Shown here: positions 1-6,525 of the stretch, piece after piece
Layout: every line of letters starts with the position of its first letter
How positions within the stretch are numbered: position 1 is the stretch's first letter
Source: Afipia sp.
GTDB taxonomy: Bacteria > Pseudomonadota > Alphaproteobacteria > Rhizobiales > Xanthobacteraceae
Direction: 5' to 3'
Assembly (NCBI GenBank): GCA_026400415.1
Contig: JAPLPA010000293.1
Span: 969-11,747, forward strand
Length of the DNA: 10,779 nucleotides
Position numbers and translations under genes: made by a program
The notes under the pieces: model-generated
The model's input: only the letters and a program-made list of their open reading frames with translations
Told to the model about the DNA's origin: nothing
The model's database searches: none

Positions 1-402
1 GGTGCAGCCTACACTGAAAAATCCGGCATCTTCGTCAACACCGAGGGTCGGGTGCAGATCGCAAGCCGCGCGAATTTCCCGCCCGGAGATGCGCGCGAGG
101 ATTGGGCAATCCTGCGTGCGCTGTCAGAAGCGCTCGGCAAGAAGCTTCCATATGACTCGCTCGCGGCATTGCGTCAGGCGATCTTCAGGGCCGTCCCGCA
201 TCTGATGAGGGTCGATCAGATCGAGGCGGGCGATGCGTCGGCAGTAAAGACATTCGCGTCCAGCAGTGGCGCGTCTGACAAGGCAGCGTTCAAATCTGCG
301 GTCGCCGATTTCTACATGACCAACCCGATTGCGCGCGCATCCGCCGTGATGGCCGAATGTTCGCGGCTCGCATCGGGCCAAATCCTGAACGCGGCGGAGT
401 AG
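1..402 (+). CDS. nuoG: NADH-quinone oxidoreductase subunit G, C-terminal part (5' end outside window)
   Basis: This is the last 133 codons of the large peripheral-arm subunit of complex I, read in the frame that starts at base 1 and ends at TAG 400-402. NuoG carries iron-sulfur clusters in its N-terminal part, which is not in the window. The C-terminal part seen here belongs to the molybdopterin-oxidoreductase-like fold and binds no cofactor that I can identify. Recognisable stretches are TEKSGIFVNTEGRVQ at the start, FPPGDAREDWAILRALSEAL, the VPHLMRVDQIE segment, and a typical end DFYMTNPIARASAVMAECS. The assignment rests on these motifs and on nuoH following 7 bases later. The ATG at base 331 and other internal starts are irrelevant, because the frame is open to the window edge. 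The stop overlaps a weak ribosome-binding region for nuoH. Confidence 0.95.
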   Translation, partial: GAAYTEKSGIFVNTEGRVQIASRANFPPGDAREDWAILRALSEALGKKLPYDSLAALRQAIFRAVPHLMRVDQIEAGDASAVKTFASSSGASDKAAFKSAVADFYMTNPIARASAVMAECSRLASGQILNAAE

Positions 403-409
403 GGCGACG

Positions 410-1480
410 ATGGCCGAATTCTTCGCAAGCGATCTTTGGACCGGCACGTTGTGGCCACTCATTATTGTGGTCGCTCAAAGTCTGCTGCTGCTCGTCATTC
501 TGTTGATTGGCATTGCCTACATTATTCTGGCGGACCGCAAGATCTGGGCTGCGGTGCAAATTCGCCGCGGTCCGAACGTCGTCGGTCCGTGGGGCTTGCT
601 GCAATCCTTCGCCGATCTTTTGAAGTTCGTGCTGAAAGAGCCAACGATTCCGTCCGGCGCCAATAAGGGCGTATTCCTGCTCGCGCCACTAGTGTCTTGC
701 ATTCTGGCGCTCGCGGCGTGGGCTGTGATCCCTGTCAATCTCAACTGGGTGATCTCCGATATCAATGTCGGCGTCCTCTACATTTTTGCGATCTCGTCGC
801 TGTCGATCTACGGCATCATCATGGCCGGCTGGTCATCGAACTCGAAATATCCGTTTCTCGCATCATTGCGCTCGGCAGCGCAGATGGTCTCGTATGAAGT
901 CTCGATCGGCTTCGTCATCATTACGGTGCTGTTGTGCGTCGGTTCGCTGAACCTCACGGCGGTTGTGGAAGCGCAGCATGCGAAGGGTCTGGCAAGTCTG
1001 ATCGGGCTGCCGAAGCTGACATTCCTGAATTGGTATTGGCTGCCGCTGTTTCCGATGTTCGTTGTGTTCTACGTCTCAGCGCTGGCGGAAACCAATCGTC
1101 CGCCGTTCGATCTCGTCGAAGCGGAATCCGAACTCGTTGCCGGCTTCATGACGGAATATGGCTCGACGCCGTATCTGTTGTTCATGCTTGGTGAGTATTG
1201 CGCCATCACCACGATGTGCGCGCTCGGCGCGATCCTGTTCATGGGCGGCTGGTTGCCGCCGTTCGATTTCGCGCCGTTCACCTGGGTGCCGGGCGTCGTC
1301 TGGTTCATGCTGAAGCTGTTCTTCATGTTCTTCATGTTCGCAATGGCTAAGGCCATCGTGCCCCGCTACCGCTACGATCAGCTGATGCGTCTGGGCTGGA
1401 AAGTGTTTCTGCCGTTGTCGCTTGGCATGGTCGTGATTGTTGCGGGCGTTCTGCAATTCGCCGGGATCGCACCGAAATGA
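410..1480 (+). CDS. nuoH: NADH-quinone oxidoreductase subunit H (quinone-site membrane subunit)
   Basis: This 356-residue integral membrane protein corresponds to ND1. It anchors the peripheral arm and forms most of the ubiquinone-binding channel of complex I; the family has eight membrane helices. Visible signatures are the IRRGPNVVGPWGLLQSFAD segment (residues 51-69), SAAQMVSYEVSIGF (155-168), and AETNRPPFDLVEAESELVAG (226-245), the acidic loop lining the quinone and proton entry path. The C-terminal part has a very Phe/Met-rich helix (FFMFFMFAMAKAIVPRYRYDQ). Length is normal for alphaproteobacteria. The ATG at 410 is 7 bases after the nuoG stop. GGAG at 396-399 lies 10 bases upstream and AGGG at 401-404 lies 5 bases upstream, so the Shine-Dalgarno assignment is not sharp, but no better start exists. 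It is surely co-transcribed with its neighbours. Confidence 0.97.
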   Translation: MAEFFASDLWTGTLWPLIIVVAQSLLLLVILLIGIAYIILADRKIWAAVQIRRGPNVVGPWGLLQSFADLLKFVLKEPTIPSGANKGVFLLAPLVSCILALAAWAVIPVNLNWVISDINVGVLYIFAISSLSIYGIIMAGWSSNSKYPFLASLRSAAQMVSYEVSIGFVIITVLLCVGSLNLTAVVEAQHAKGLASLIGLPKLTFLNWYWLPLFPMFVVFYVSALAETNRPPFDLVEAESELVAGFMTEYGSTPYLLFMLGEYCAITTMCALGAILFMGGWLPPFDFAPFTWVPGVVWFMLKLFFMFFMFAMAKAIVPRYRYDQLMRLGWKVFLPLSLGMVVIVAGVLQFAGIAPK

Positions 1481-1499
1481 GGCCAACTGGATCACAGTC

Positions 1500-1988
1500 A
1501 TGGGCGTAGCATCCACGATCAATTCGCTTCTGCTGCGGGAGTTCGCATCGGCCTTCGTGCTGGCGATGCGTTACTTCTTCAAGCCGAAGCCGACATTGAA
1601 CTATCCTTTCGAAAAGGGGCCGATCTCGCCGCGCTTTCGTGGCGAGCATGCGTTACGTCGCTATCCGAACGGCGAAGAACGTTGCATCGCCTGCAAGCTC
1701 TGCGAGGCGATCTGTCCGGCGCAAGCCATCACGATTGAAGCAGGCCCGCGCCGCAATGACGGTACGCGCCGCACCGTGCGCTACGACATCGATATGGTGA
1801 AGTGCATCTATTGCGGACTGTGTCAGGAAGCCTGTCCGGTCGATGCCATCGTCGAGGGGCCGAATTTCGAATTCGCAACCGAGACGCGCGAGGAACTTTA
1901 TTACGACAAGGCGAAATTGCTCGCCAATGGAGACCGGTGGGAGCGCGAGATTGCCAAAAGCATCGAACTCGATTCGCCGTACCGGTGA
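1500..1988 (+). CDS. nuoI: NADH-quinone oxidoreductase subunit I (2x[4Fe-4S] ferredoxin-like)
   Basis: This 162-residue TYKY-type subunit passes electrons through clusters N6a and N6b toward NuoB and quinone. Two ferredoxin motifs are complete: Cys62, 65, 68 and 72 (CIACKLCEAICP) and Cys102, 105, 108 and 112 (CIYCGLCQEACP). The N-terminal amphipathic region (SLLLREFASAFVLAMRYFF) lies along the membrane, followed by NYPFEKGPISPRFRGEHALR, a hallmark of the proteobacterial form. I chose the ATG at 1500 because it gives the family length. The open frame extends back to 1437, but that part overlaps nuoH and looks non-coding. The Shine-Dalgarno is poor (TGGA at 1488-1491). It sits 19 bases after nuoH, the widest gap in the window. 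Confidence 0.96.
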   Translation: MGVASTINSLLLREFASAFVLAMRYFFKPKPTLNYPFEKGPISPRFRGEHALRRYPNGEERCIACKLCEAICPAQAITIEAGPRRNDGTRRTVRYDIDMVKCIYCGLCQEACPVDAIVEGPNFEFATETREELYYDKAKLLANGDRWEREIAKSIELDSPYR

Positions 1989-1997
1989 GATGAACGC

Positions 1998-2636
1998 ATG
2001 ATCGGTCCAGCACTTTTCTTCTATCTGTTCGCAGGCATCTGTGTGGCGTCGGCCGTTATGGTCGTGACGTCGCGCAATCCCGTGCATTCGGTGCTGTTTC
2101 TGATCCTCGCATTCGTCAATGCGTCGGGACTGTTCATGCTGCTCGGCGCTGAATTCCTCGCGATGATTCTGATCGTCGTCTATGTCGGCGCGGTCGCCGT
2201 CCTGTTCCTGTTCGTCATCATGATGCTTGACGTGGACTTCGCTGAATTGCGTCAGGGATTCATTGAATATCTGCCGGTGGGCCTGCTGATCGGCGCGGTG
2301 TTTCTCGCCGAGTTGCTGTTGGTCGCTGGCGGCTACGTGATGAACCCCGCGATCACCAAGGCGATTACGTCGCCGATTCCGGCCAGCATCAGCAACACCG
2401 AAGCGCTCGGTCTCGTGCTCTACACGAAATACATTCACTACTTCCAGCTCTCCGGCATGGTGCTACTGGTCGCGATGGTTGGCGCCATCGTGCTGACGCT
2501 GCGCCACAAGCCCAGCGTCAAGCGCCAGAGCATTCCGGTGCAGAACGCGCGCACCAAGGAGATGGCGATGGATGTCCGCAAGGTGCCGTCCGGGCAGGGA
2601 CTTCAGGATGCCGACGCCAAGGAGTGGGTGCGATGA
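1998..2636 (+). CDS. nuoJ: NADH-quinone oxidoreductase subunit J
   Basis: This 212-residue membrane subunit corresponds to ND6. It sits between NuoH and the antiporter-like subunits and takes part in the conformational and proton link from the quinone site. The family has five membrane helices. The conserved core is NPVHSVLFLILAFVNASG (residues 28-45) followed by GAEFLAMILIVVYVGAVAVL (50-69). Tyr62 falls in helix 3, the helix with a pi-bulge in solved structures, and corresponds to a conserved Tyr of the family. The last helix ends GAIVLTLRHK near residue 171, and about 40 mostly polar, Lys/Arg-containing residues form a C-terminal tail. The ATG at 1998 is 9 bases after the nuoI stop, with no strong Shine-Dalgarno. 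The 3' end overlaps nuoK by 4 bases (ATGA). Confidence 0.95.
   Translation: MIGPALFFYLFAGICVASAVMVVTSRNPVHSVLFLILAFVNASGLFMLLGAEFLAMILIVVYVGAVAVLFLFVIMMLDVDFAELRQGFIEYLPVGLLIGAVFLAELLLVAGGYVMNPAITKAITSPIPASISNTEALGLVLYTKYIHYFQLSGMVLLVAMVGAIVLTLRHKPSVKRQSIPVQNARTKEMAMDVRKVPSGQGLQDADAKEWVR
2619..2624 (+). promoter_or_regulatory. Shine-Dalgarno of nuoK (AAGGAG) inside the nuoJ 3' end
   Basis: AAGGAG lies 8 bases before the ATG at 2633, an ideal distance. It decides the nuoK start against an in-frame GTG at 2624, which overlaps this site and would add three residues (MGA) not typical of NuoK. Because it lies inside the nuoJ coding region, it suggests translational coupling of nuoJ and nuoK. Confidence 0.8.
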
Positions 2637-2941
2637 CAATCGGTCTCGGACATTATCTGGCGGTCGCCGCAATCCTGTTCACCATCGGGATTCTCGGCAT
2701 CTTCCTCAACCGCAAGAACGTCATCGTCATCCTGATGTCGATCGAACTCATTCTGCTTGCAGTGAATATCAATCTCGTGGCGTTCTCGGCGTTCCTTAAT
2801 GACATCGTCGGGCAGGTGTTCGCGCTGCTGGTGCTGACCGTGGCTGCTGCTGAAGCCGCCATCGGTCTTGCGGTGCTCGTCGTGTTCTTCCGTAACCGCG
2901 GCTCGATCGCGGTCGAAGACATCAATCTGATGAAGGGTTAA
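2633..2941 (+). CDS. nuoK: NADH-quinone oxidoreductase subunit K
   Basis: This 102-residue membrane subunit corresponds to ND4L, with three membrane helices, and forms part of the proton path next to NuoJ and NuoN. The two membrane glutamates that are functionally important in the family are present: Glu38 in VILMSIELILLAVN and Glu74 in LTVAAAEAAIGLAVLV (Glu36 and Glu72 in E. coli numbering). Length is normal. The start at 2633 is set by the AAGGAG 8 bases upstream and by the usual MTIGLGHYL beginning. The ATG overlaps the nuoJ stop as ATGA. nuoL follows after 9 bases. Confidence 0.96.
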   Translation: MTIGLGHYLAVAAILFTIGILGIFLNRKNVIVILMSIELILLAVNINLVAFSAFLNDIVGQVFALLVLTVAAAEAAIGLAVLVVFFRNRGSIAVEDINLMKG

Positions 2942-2950
2942 CTCCACACC

Positions 2951-5002
2951 ATGATTCAGGCGATTGTCTTTCTTCCACTCATCGGCGCGCTCATCGCGGG
3001 CGCGGTCACGCTGTATGGCGCGCATGCGCGCAACCCCAGCGGCGACGAGATGGATCATGGGCACGACCATGCTCATGCCGCGCACGACGCTCATGCCCAC
3101 GACTCGCATGACGATCACGGACCTGCGGAACCGGCCGCCGCAGGCTCTCGCATTTCGGAAATCATCACGACTGCATGTCTGCTGATTTCAGCGGCGCTGT
3201 CATGGGTCACGCTCGTCGATGTCGGATTCCTGCATCACGATGCGCGGGTGCAACTTTTCAACTGGATCAGTTCTGGCGATCTCGTCGTCAACTGGACGCT
3301 GCGAGTCGATACGCTGACCGCCGTGATGCTGGTCGTCGTCACTACGGTGTCCTCGCTCGTGCATCTGTATTCGATCGGCTACATGCACGAAGATCCGAAC
3401 CGCCCGCGCTTCATGGCGTATCTGTCGCTGTTTACGTTTGCGATGCTGATGCTGGTGACGGCTGACAATCTCGTGCAGCTGTTCTTCGGCTGGGAAGGCG
3501 TGGGTCTCGCGAGCTATCTGCTGATCGGATTCTGGTTCTACAAGCCGTCAGCTAATGCCGCCGCCATCAAGGCGTTCGTCGTCAATCGCGTCGGCGATTT
3601 CGGTTTCGCGCTGGGAATTTTCGCGATCTTCATGCTGGTCGGCTCGACCGACTTTGAGACCATCTTCGCTAGCGCGCCGGGATTGGTCGGCAAGTCGATC
3701 AACTTCTTCGGCTGGAAGGTCGATGCGCTGACGCTGACATGTCTATTGCTGTTCATGGGCGCGATGGGCAAGTCCGCGCAGTTCCTGCTGCACACGTGGC
3801 TGCCGGACGCGATGGAGGGCCCCACACCTGTGTCGGCGTTGATCCATGCCGCCACGATGGTCACGGCTGGTGTGTTCATGGTGGCGCGGCTATCGCCATT
3901 GTTTGAATTGGCGCCGACCGCTCAGGCCTTCGTGATGCTGATTGGAGCGACGACCGCGTTCTTCGCCGCAACCGTCGGTCTCGTCCAGAACGACATCAAG
4001 CGCATCATCGCTTATTCAACCTGTTCACAGCTTGGCTACATGTTCGTTGCGATGGGAGCGGGGGCCTACTCGGTCGGCATGTTCCATCTGTTCACACACG
4101 CTTTCTTCAAGGCGCTATTGTTCCTAGGAGCCGGCTCGGTAATCCACGCGATGCATCACGAGCAGGACATCCGCAACATGGGCGGCCTGAAGGATCGCAT
4201 TCCGTTCACCTACATCACGATGGTGATCGGTACGCTGGCGCTGACGGGTTTTCCCCTCACCGCCGGTTATTTCTCCAAGGATGCGATCATCGAAGCGGCC
4301 TTCGTCGCGCATAATCCGTTTGCCCTCTACGGTTTCCTGTGCACCGTTGTGGCCGCTGGTCTCACCTCGTTCTATTCATGGCGTCTGATTTTCAAGACCT
4401 TCCACGGCGCGCCGCACGATCAGGCGCATCACGATGCTGCGCATGAAAGCCCGTACACGATGTTGATCCCGCTCGGCGTATTGGCGGCGGGGTCCATCCT
4501 CGCAGGCTTTCCGTTCAAGGAATTGTTCGCCGGTCATGGCATCGAGGAATTTTTTCGCGAATCATTGAAGCAGAATCCCAAAATTATCGACGAGATGCAT
4601 CACATTCCGGCGACGATTGCATTCACGCCGACGCTGATGATGATCATCGGATTTTTGGTGTCGTGGCTGTTCTACATCCGCCGCACCTACATTCCGGTCG
4701 AACTCGCAAGCCAGCATCAGGGCCTTTATCAGTTCCTGCTCAACAAATGGTACTTCGACGAACTGTATGAAGTCATATTCGTGCGGCCGACGAAGTGGCT
4801 GGGACGTTTTCTTTGGAAGAAAGGCGACGGCTTTGTCATCGACGGCTTCGGCCCTGACGGCGTGTCGGCGCGCGTGCTCGACGTGACGCGCAATGTCGTC
4901 AAACTTCAAAGCGGTTATCTGTATCACTATGCCTTCGCGATGCTGATCGGCGTTGCTGGGCTCATTACGTGGTTCATGTTCGGTCTCGGAGGTCAGCAAT
5001 GA
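2951..5002 (+). CDS. nuoL: NADH-quinone oxidoreductase subunit L (antiporter-like, with lateral helix)
   Basis: This 683-residue protein corresponds to ND5, the most distal proton-pumping subunit, with about 16 membrane helices and the long C-terminal lateral helix that lies along NuoM and NuoN. Proton-channel residues are all present: Glu182 in GWEGVGLASYLLIGFW, Lys274 in GKSAQFLLHTWLPDAM, His379, His383 and Lys387 in HLFTHAFFKALLF, and Lys443 in GYFSKDAII. These match E. coli Glu144, Lys229, His334, His338, Lys342 and Lys399. The lateral-helix region near residues 595-620 (YQFLLNKWYFDELYE) is intact. It is longer than the E. coli protein, largely because the first loop (residues 30-65) carries a histidine-rich insert. 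The ATG at 2951 starts MIQAIVFLPLIGAL, as expected. The upstream GAAGGG at 2932-2937 is rather far (13 bases). The stop overlaps nuoM. Confidence 0.97.
   Translation: MIQAIVFLPLIGALIAGAVTLYGAHARNPSGDEMDHGHDHAHAAHDAHAHDSHDDHGPAEPAAAGSRISEIITTACLLISAALSWVTLVDVGFLHHDARVQLFNWISSGDLVVNWTLRVDTLTAVMLVVVTTVSSLVHLYSIGYMHEDPNRPRFMAYLSLFTFAMLMLVTADNLVQLFFGWEGVGLASYLLIGFWFYKPSANAAAIKAFVVNRVGDFGFALGIFAIFMLVGSTDFETIFASAPGLVGKSINFFGWKVDALTLTCLLLFMGAMGKSAQFLLHTWLPDAMEGPTPVSALIHAATMVTAGVFMVARLSPLFELAPTAQAFVMLIGATTAFFAATVGLVQNDIKRIIAYSTCSQLGYMFVAMGAGAYSVGMFHLFTHAFFKALLFLGAGSVIHAMHHEQDIRNMGGLKDRIPFTYITMVIGTLALTGFPLTAGYFSKDAIIEAAFVAHNPFALYGFLCTVVAAGLTSFYSWRLIFKTFHGAPHDQAHHDAAHESPYTMLIPLGVLAAGSILAGFPFKELFAGHGIEEFFRESLKQNPKIIDEMHHIPATIAFTPTLMMIIGFLVSWLFYIRRTYIPVELASQHQGLYQFLLNKWYFDELYEVIFVRPTKWLGRFLWKKGDGFVIDGFGPDGVSARVLDVTRNVVKLQSGYLYHYAFAMLIGVAGLITWFMFGLGGQQ
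3056..3118 (+). other. Histidine-rich loop of NuoL (residues 36-56)
   Basis: Nine histidines (36, 38, 40, 42, 45, 48, 50, 53, 56) fall within 21 residues, alternating mainly with Asp and Ala, in the loop between the first and second predicted membrane segments. At DNA level the nonamer GCTCATGCC occurs at 3071-3079 and again at 3089-3097, an 18-base spacing that suggests growth by slippage or duplication. By family topology this loop should face the periplasm. Metal binding is a guess from composition only. I recall similar His/Asp-rich inserts in NuoL of related Bradyrhizobiaceae, so it is probably lineage-specific rather than unique. Confidence 0.75.
4988..4992 (+). promoter_or_regulatory. 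Shine-Dalgarno of nuoM (GGAGG) inside the nuoL 3' end
   Basis: GGAGG lies 6 bases before the ATG at 4999 and within the last codons of nuoL. It fixes the nuoM start at 4999 rather than at the upstream in-frame start near 4969 or the ATG at 5011. Together with the ATGA overlap it indicates that nuoL and nuoM are translationally coupled. Confidence 0.8.
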
Positions 5003-6516
5003 CGTCTGTCATGACCTGGCCGATCCTGTCGGTCGTCACCTTCCTGCCACTGGTCGGTGCGATACTCATTTATGTCAGCCGTGGCGATGACGAAGCCGCA
5101 CGCCGCAATTCGCGCTGGATCGCGTTATGGGCCACCATCGTGACGTTCGCGGTCTCACTCATTCTGGTCGCGCGGTTCGATCCGTCAAATCCCGATTTCC
5201 AGTTTGTCGAAAAGACTGCATGGCTTGCCAACGGCATAGGCTACCACATGGGCGTCGACGGCATTTCACTGCCGTTCGTGATCCTCACCACCGCGCTGAT
5301 GCCGTTCTGTATTCTGGCTAGCTGGAAGTCCGTCACGCTGCGCGTGCGCGAATACATGATGGCGTTTCTGTTTCTTGAGACGCTGATGATCGGTACATTC
5401 TCTGCGCTCGATCTCGTGCTGTTCTATCTGTTCTTCGAGGGCGGTCTCATTCCGATGTTTCTTATCATCGGTGTGTGGGGTGGCCCGCGCCGCGTCTATG
5501 CGAGCTTCAAGTTTTTCCTCTACACGCTGTTAGGCTCGGTCCTGATGCTGCTCGCCATCATGGCGCTGTATCTCAATGCCGGCACCACCGACATTCCGAC
5601 GCTGATGCACGCCGCTGTGCCGCGCAATTTGCAGACATGGGCGTGGCTTGCGTTTTTCGCGTCGTTCGCAGTCAAGATGCCGATGTGGCCGGTGCATACG
5701 TGGTTGCCTGACGCACACGTTGAAGCTCCGACAGCTGGTTCTGTGGTTCTCGCCGCGATCCTTCTGAAGATGGGCGGTTACGGCTTCCTTCGGTTCTCGC
5801 TGCCGATGTTTCCGATTGCGTCGCATGATTTCGCGCCTTTGGTGTTCACGCTCTCTGCGATCGCTATCGTCTATACCTCCCTGGTCGCTTTGATGCAGGA
5901 AGACATCAAGAAGCTGATTGCGTACTCATCCGTCGCCCATATGGGCTTTGTCACGATGGGCATATTCGCTGGCAACACGCAGGGCGTCGCGGGTGGTGTG
6001 TTCCAGATGATTTCGCACGGCATCGTGTCAGGCGCGCTGTTCCTGTGTGTCGGGGTTGCCTACGACCGCATGCACACCCGCGAGATCGCCGCCTATGGCG
6101 GACTGGTCAATCGTATGCCGCTTTATGCTTTTGTGTTTTTGGTTTTCACGATGGCCAATGTCGGGCTACCCGGCACGTCAGGTTTCGTCGGGGAATTCCT
6201 GACGTTGCTCGGTACGTTCAAGGTTTCAATCCCGACCGCTACGGTTGCAACGCTCGGCGTGATCCTGTCGGCAGCTTACGCGCTGTGGGTGTATCGCAAG
6301 GTGGTCTTTGGCGTATTGGATAAACCGGCTCTTGCCGGAATCAAGGATCTGACGTTGCGTGAGATCGTCATTCTCGCGCCGCTGGTTTTTCTCACCATCC
6401 TGTTCGGCGTCTATCCCGCACCCGTGCTGAACATGTCGGCGGCGTCGGTGCAGCAACTCGTCAACAATTACAGCGCAGCGATCAAGGTCGTGAAGGCCGC
6501 GGCTCTGGTTCAGTAA
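4999..6516 (+). CDS. nuoM: NADH-quinone oxidoreductase subunit M (antiporter-like)
   Basis: This 505-residue protein corresponds to ND4, the middle proton-pumping antiporter-like subunit with about 14 membrane helices. Key residues are present: Glu147 in LFYLFFEGGLIPMFLIIG, Lys226 in KMPMWPVHTWLPDAHVEAP, Lys257 in LLKMGGYGFLRF, His340 in QMISHGIVSGALF, and Glu399 in SGFVGEFLTLLG. These match E. coli Glu144, Lys234, Lys265, His348 and Glu407. The conserved DIKKLIAYSSVAHMGF (residues 302-317) is intact and serves as an in-window reference for what nuoN has lost. The start is set by the GGAGG at 4988-4992. Length is normal. It overlaps nuoL by 4 bases and is followed 9 bases later by nuoN. Confidence 0.97.
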   Translation: MTSVMTWPILSVVTFLPLVGAILIYVSRGDDEAARRNSRWIALWATIVTFAVSLILVARFDPSNPDFQFVEKTAWLANGIGYHMGVDGISLPFVILTTALMPFCILASWKSVTLRVREYMMAFLFLETLMIGTFSALDLVLFYLFFEGGLIPMFLIIGVWGGPRRVYASFKFFLYTLLGSVLMLLAIMALYLNAGTTDIPTLMHAAVPRNLQTWAWLAFFASFAVKMPMWPVHTWLPDAHVEAPTAGSVVLAAILLKMGGYGFLRFSLPMFPIASHDFAPLVFTLSAIAIVYTSLVALMQEDIKKLIAYSSVAHMGFVTMGIFAGNTQGVAGGVFQMISHGIVSGALFLCVGVAYDRMHTREIAAYGGLVNRMPLYAFVFLVFTMANVGLPGTSGFVGEFLTLLGTFKVSIPTATVATLGVILSAAYALWVYRKVVFGVLDKPALAGIKDLTLREIVILAPLVFLTILFGVYPAPVLNMSAASVQQLVNNYSAAIKVVKAAALVQ

Positions 6517-6525
6517 GGCACGGAT

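Noticed and set aside
1437..1499. N-terminal extension of NuoI
   Set aside because: It overlaps nuoH and would add 21 residues not found in the family; the ATG at 1500 gives the usual 162 residues.
1653..2438. A 261-codon open frame on the - strand opposite nuoI/nuoJ
   Set aside because: It is a shadow of well-supported genes on the + strand. The protein is rich in His, Arg, Asp and Gln with no recognisable motif, as expected from antisense of GC-biased codons.
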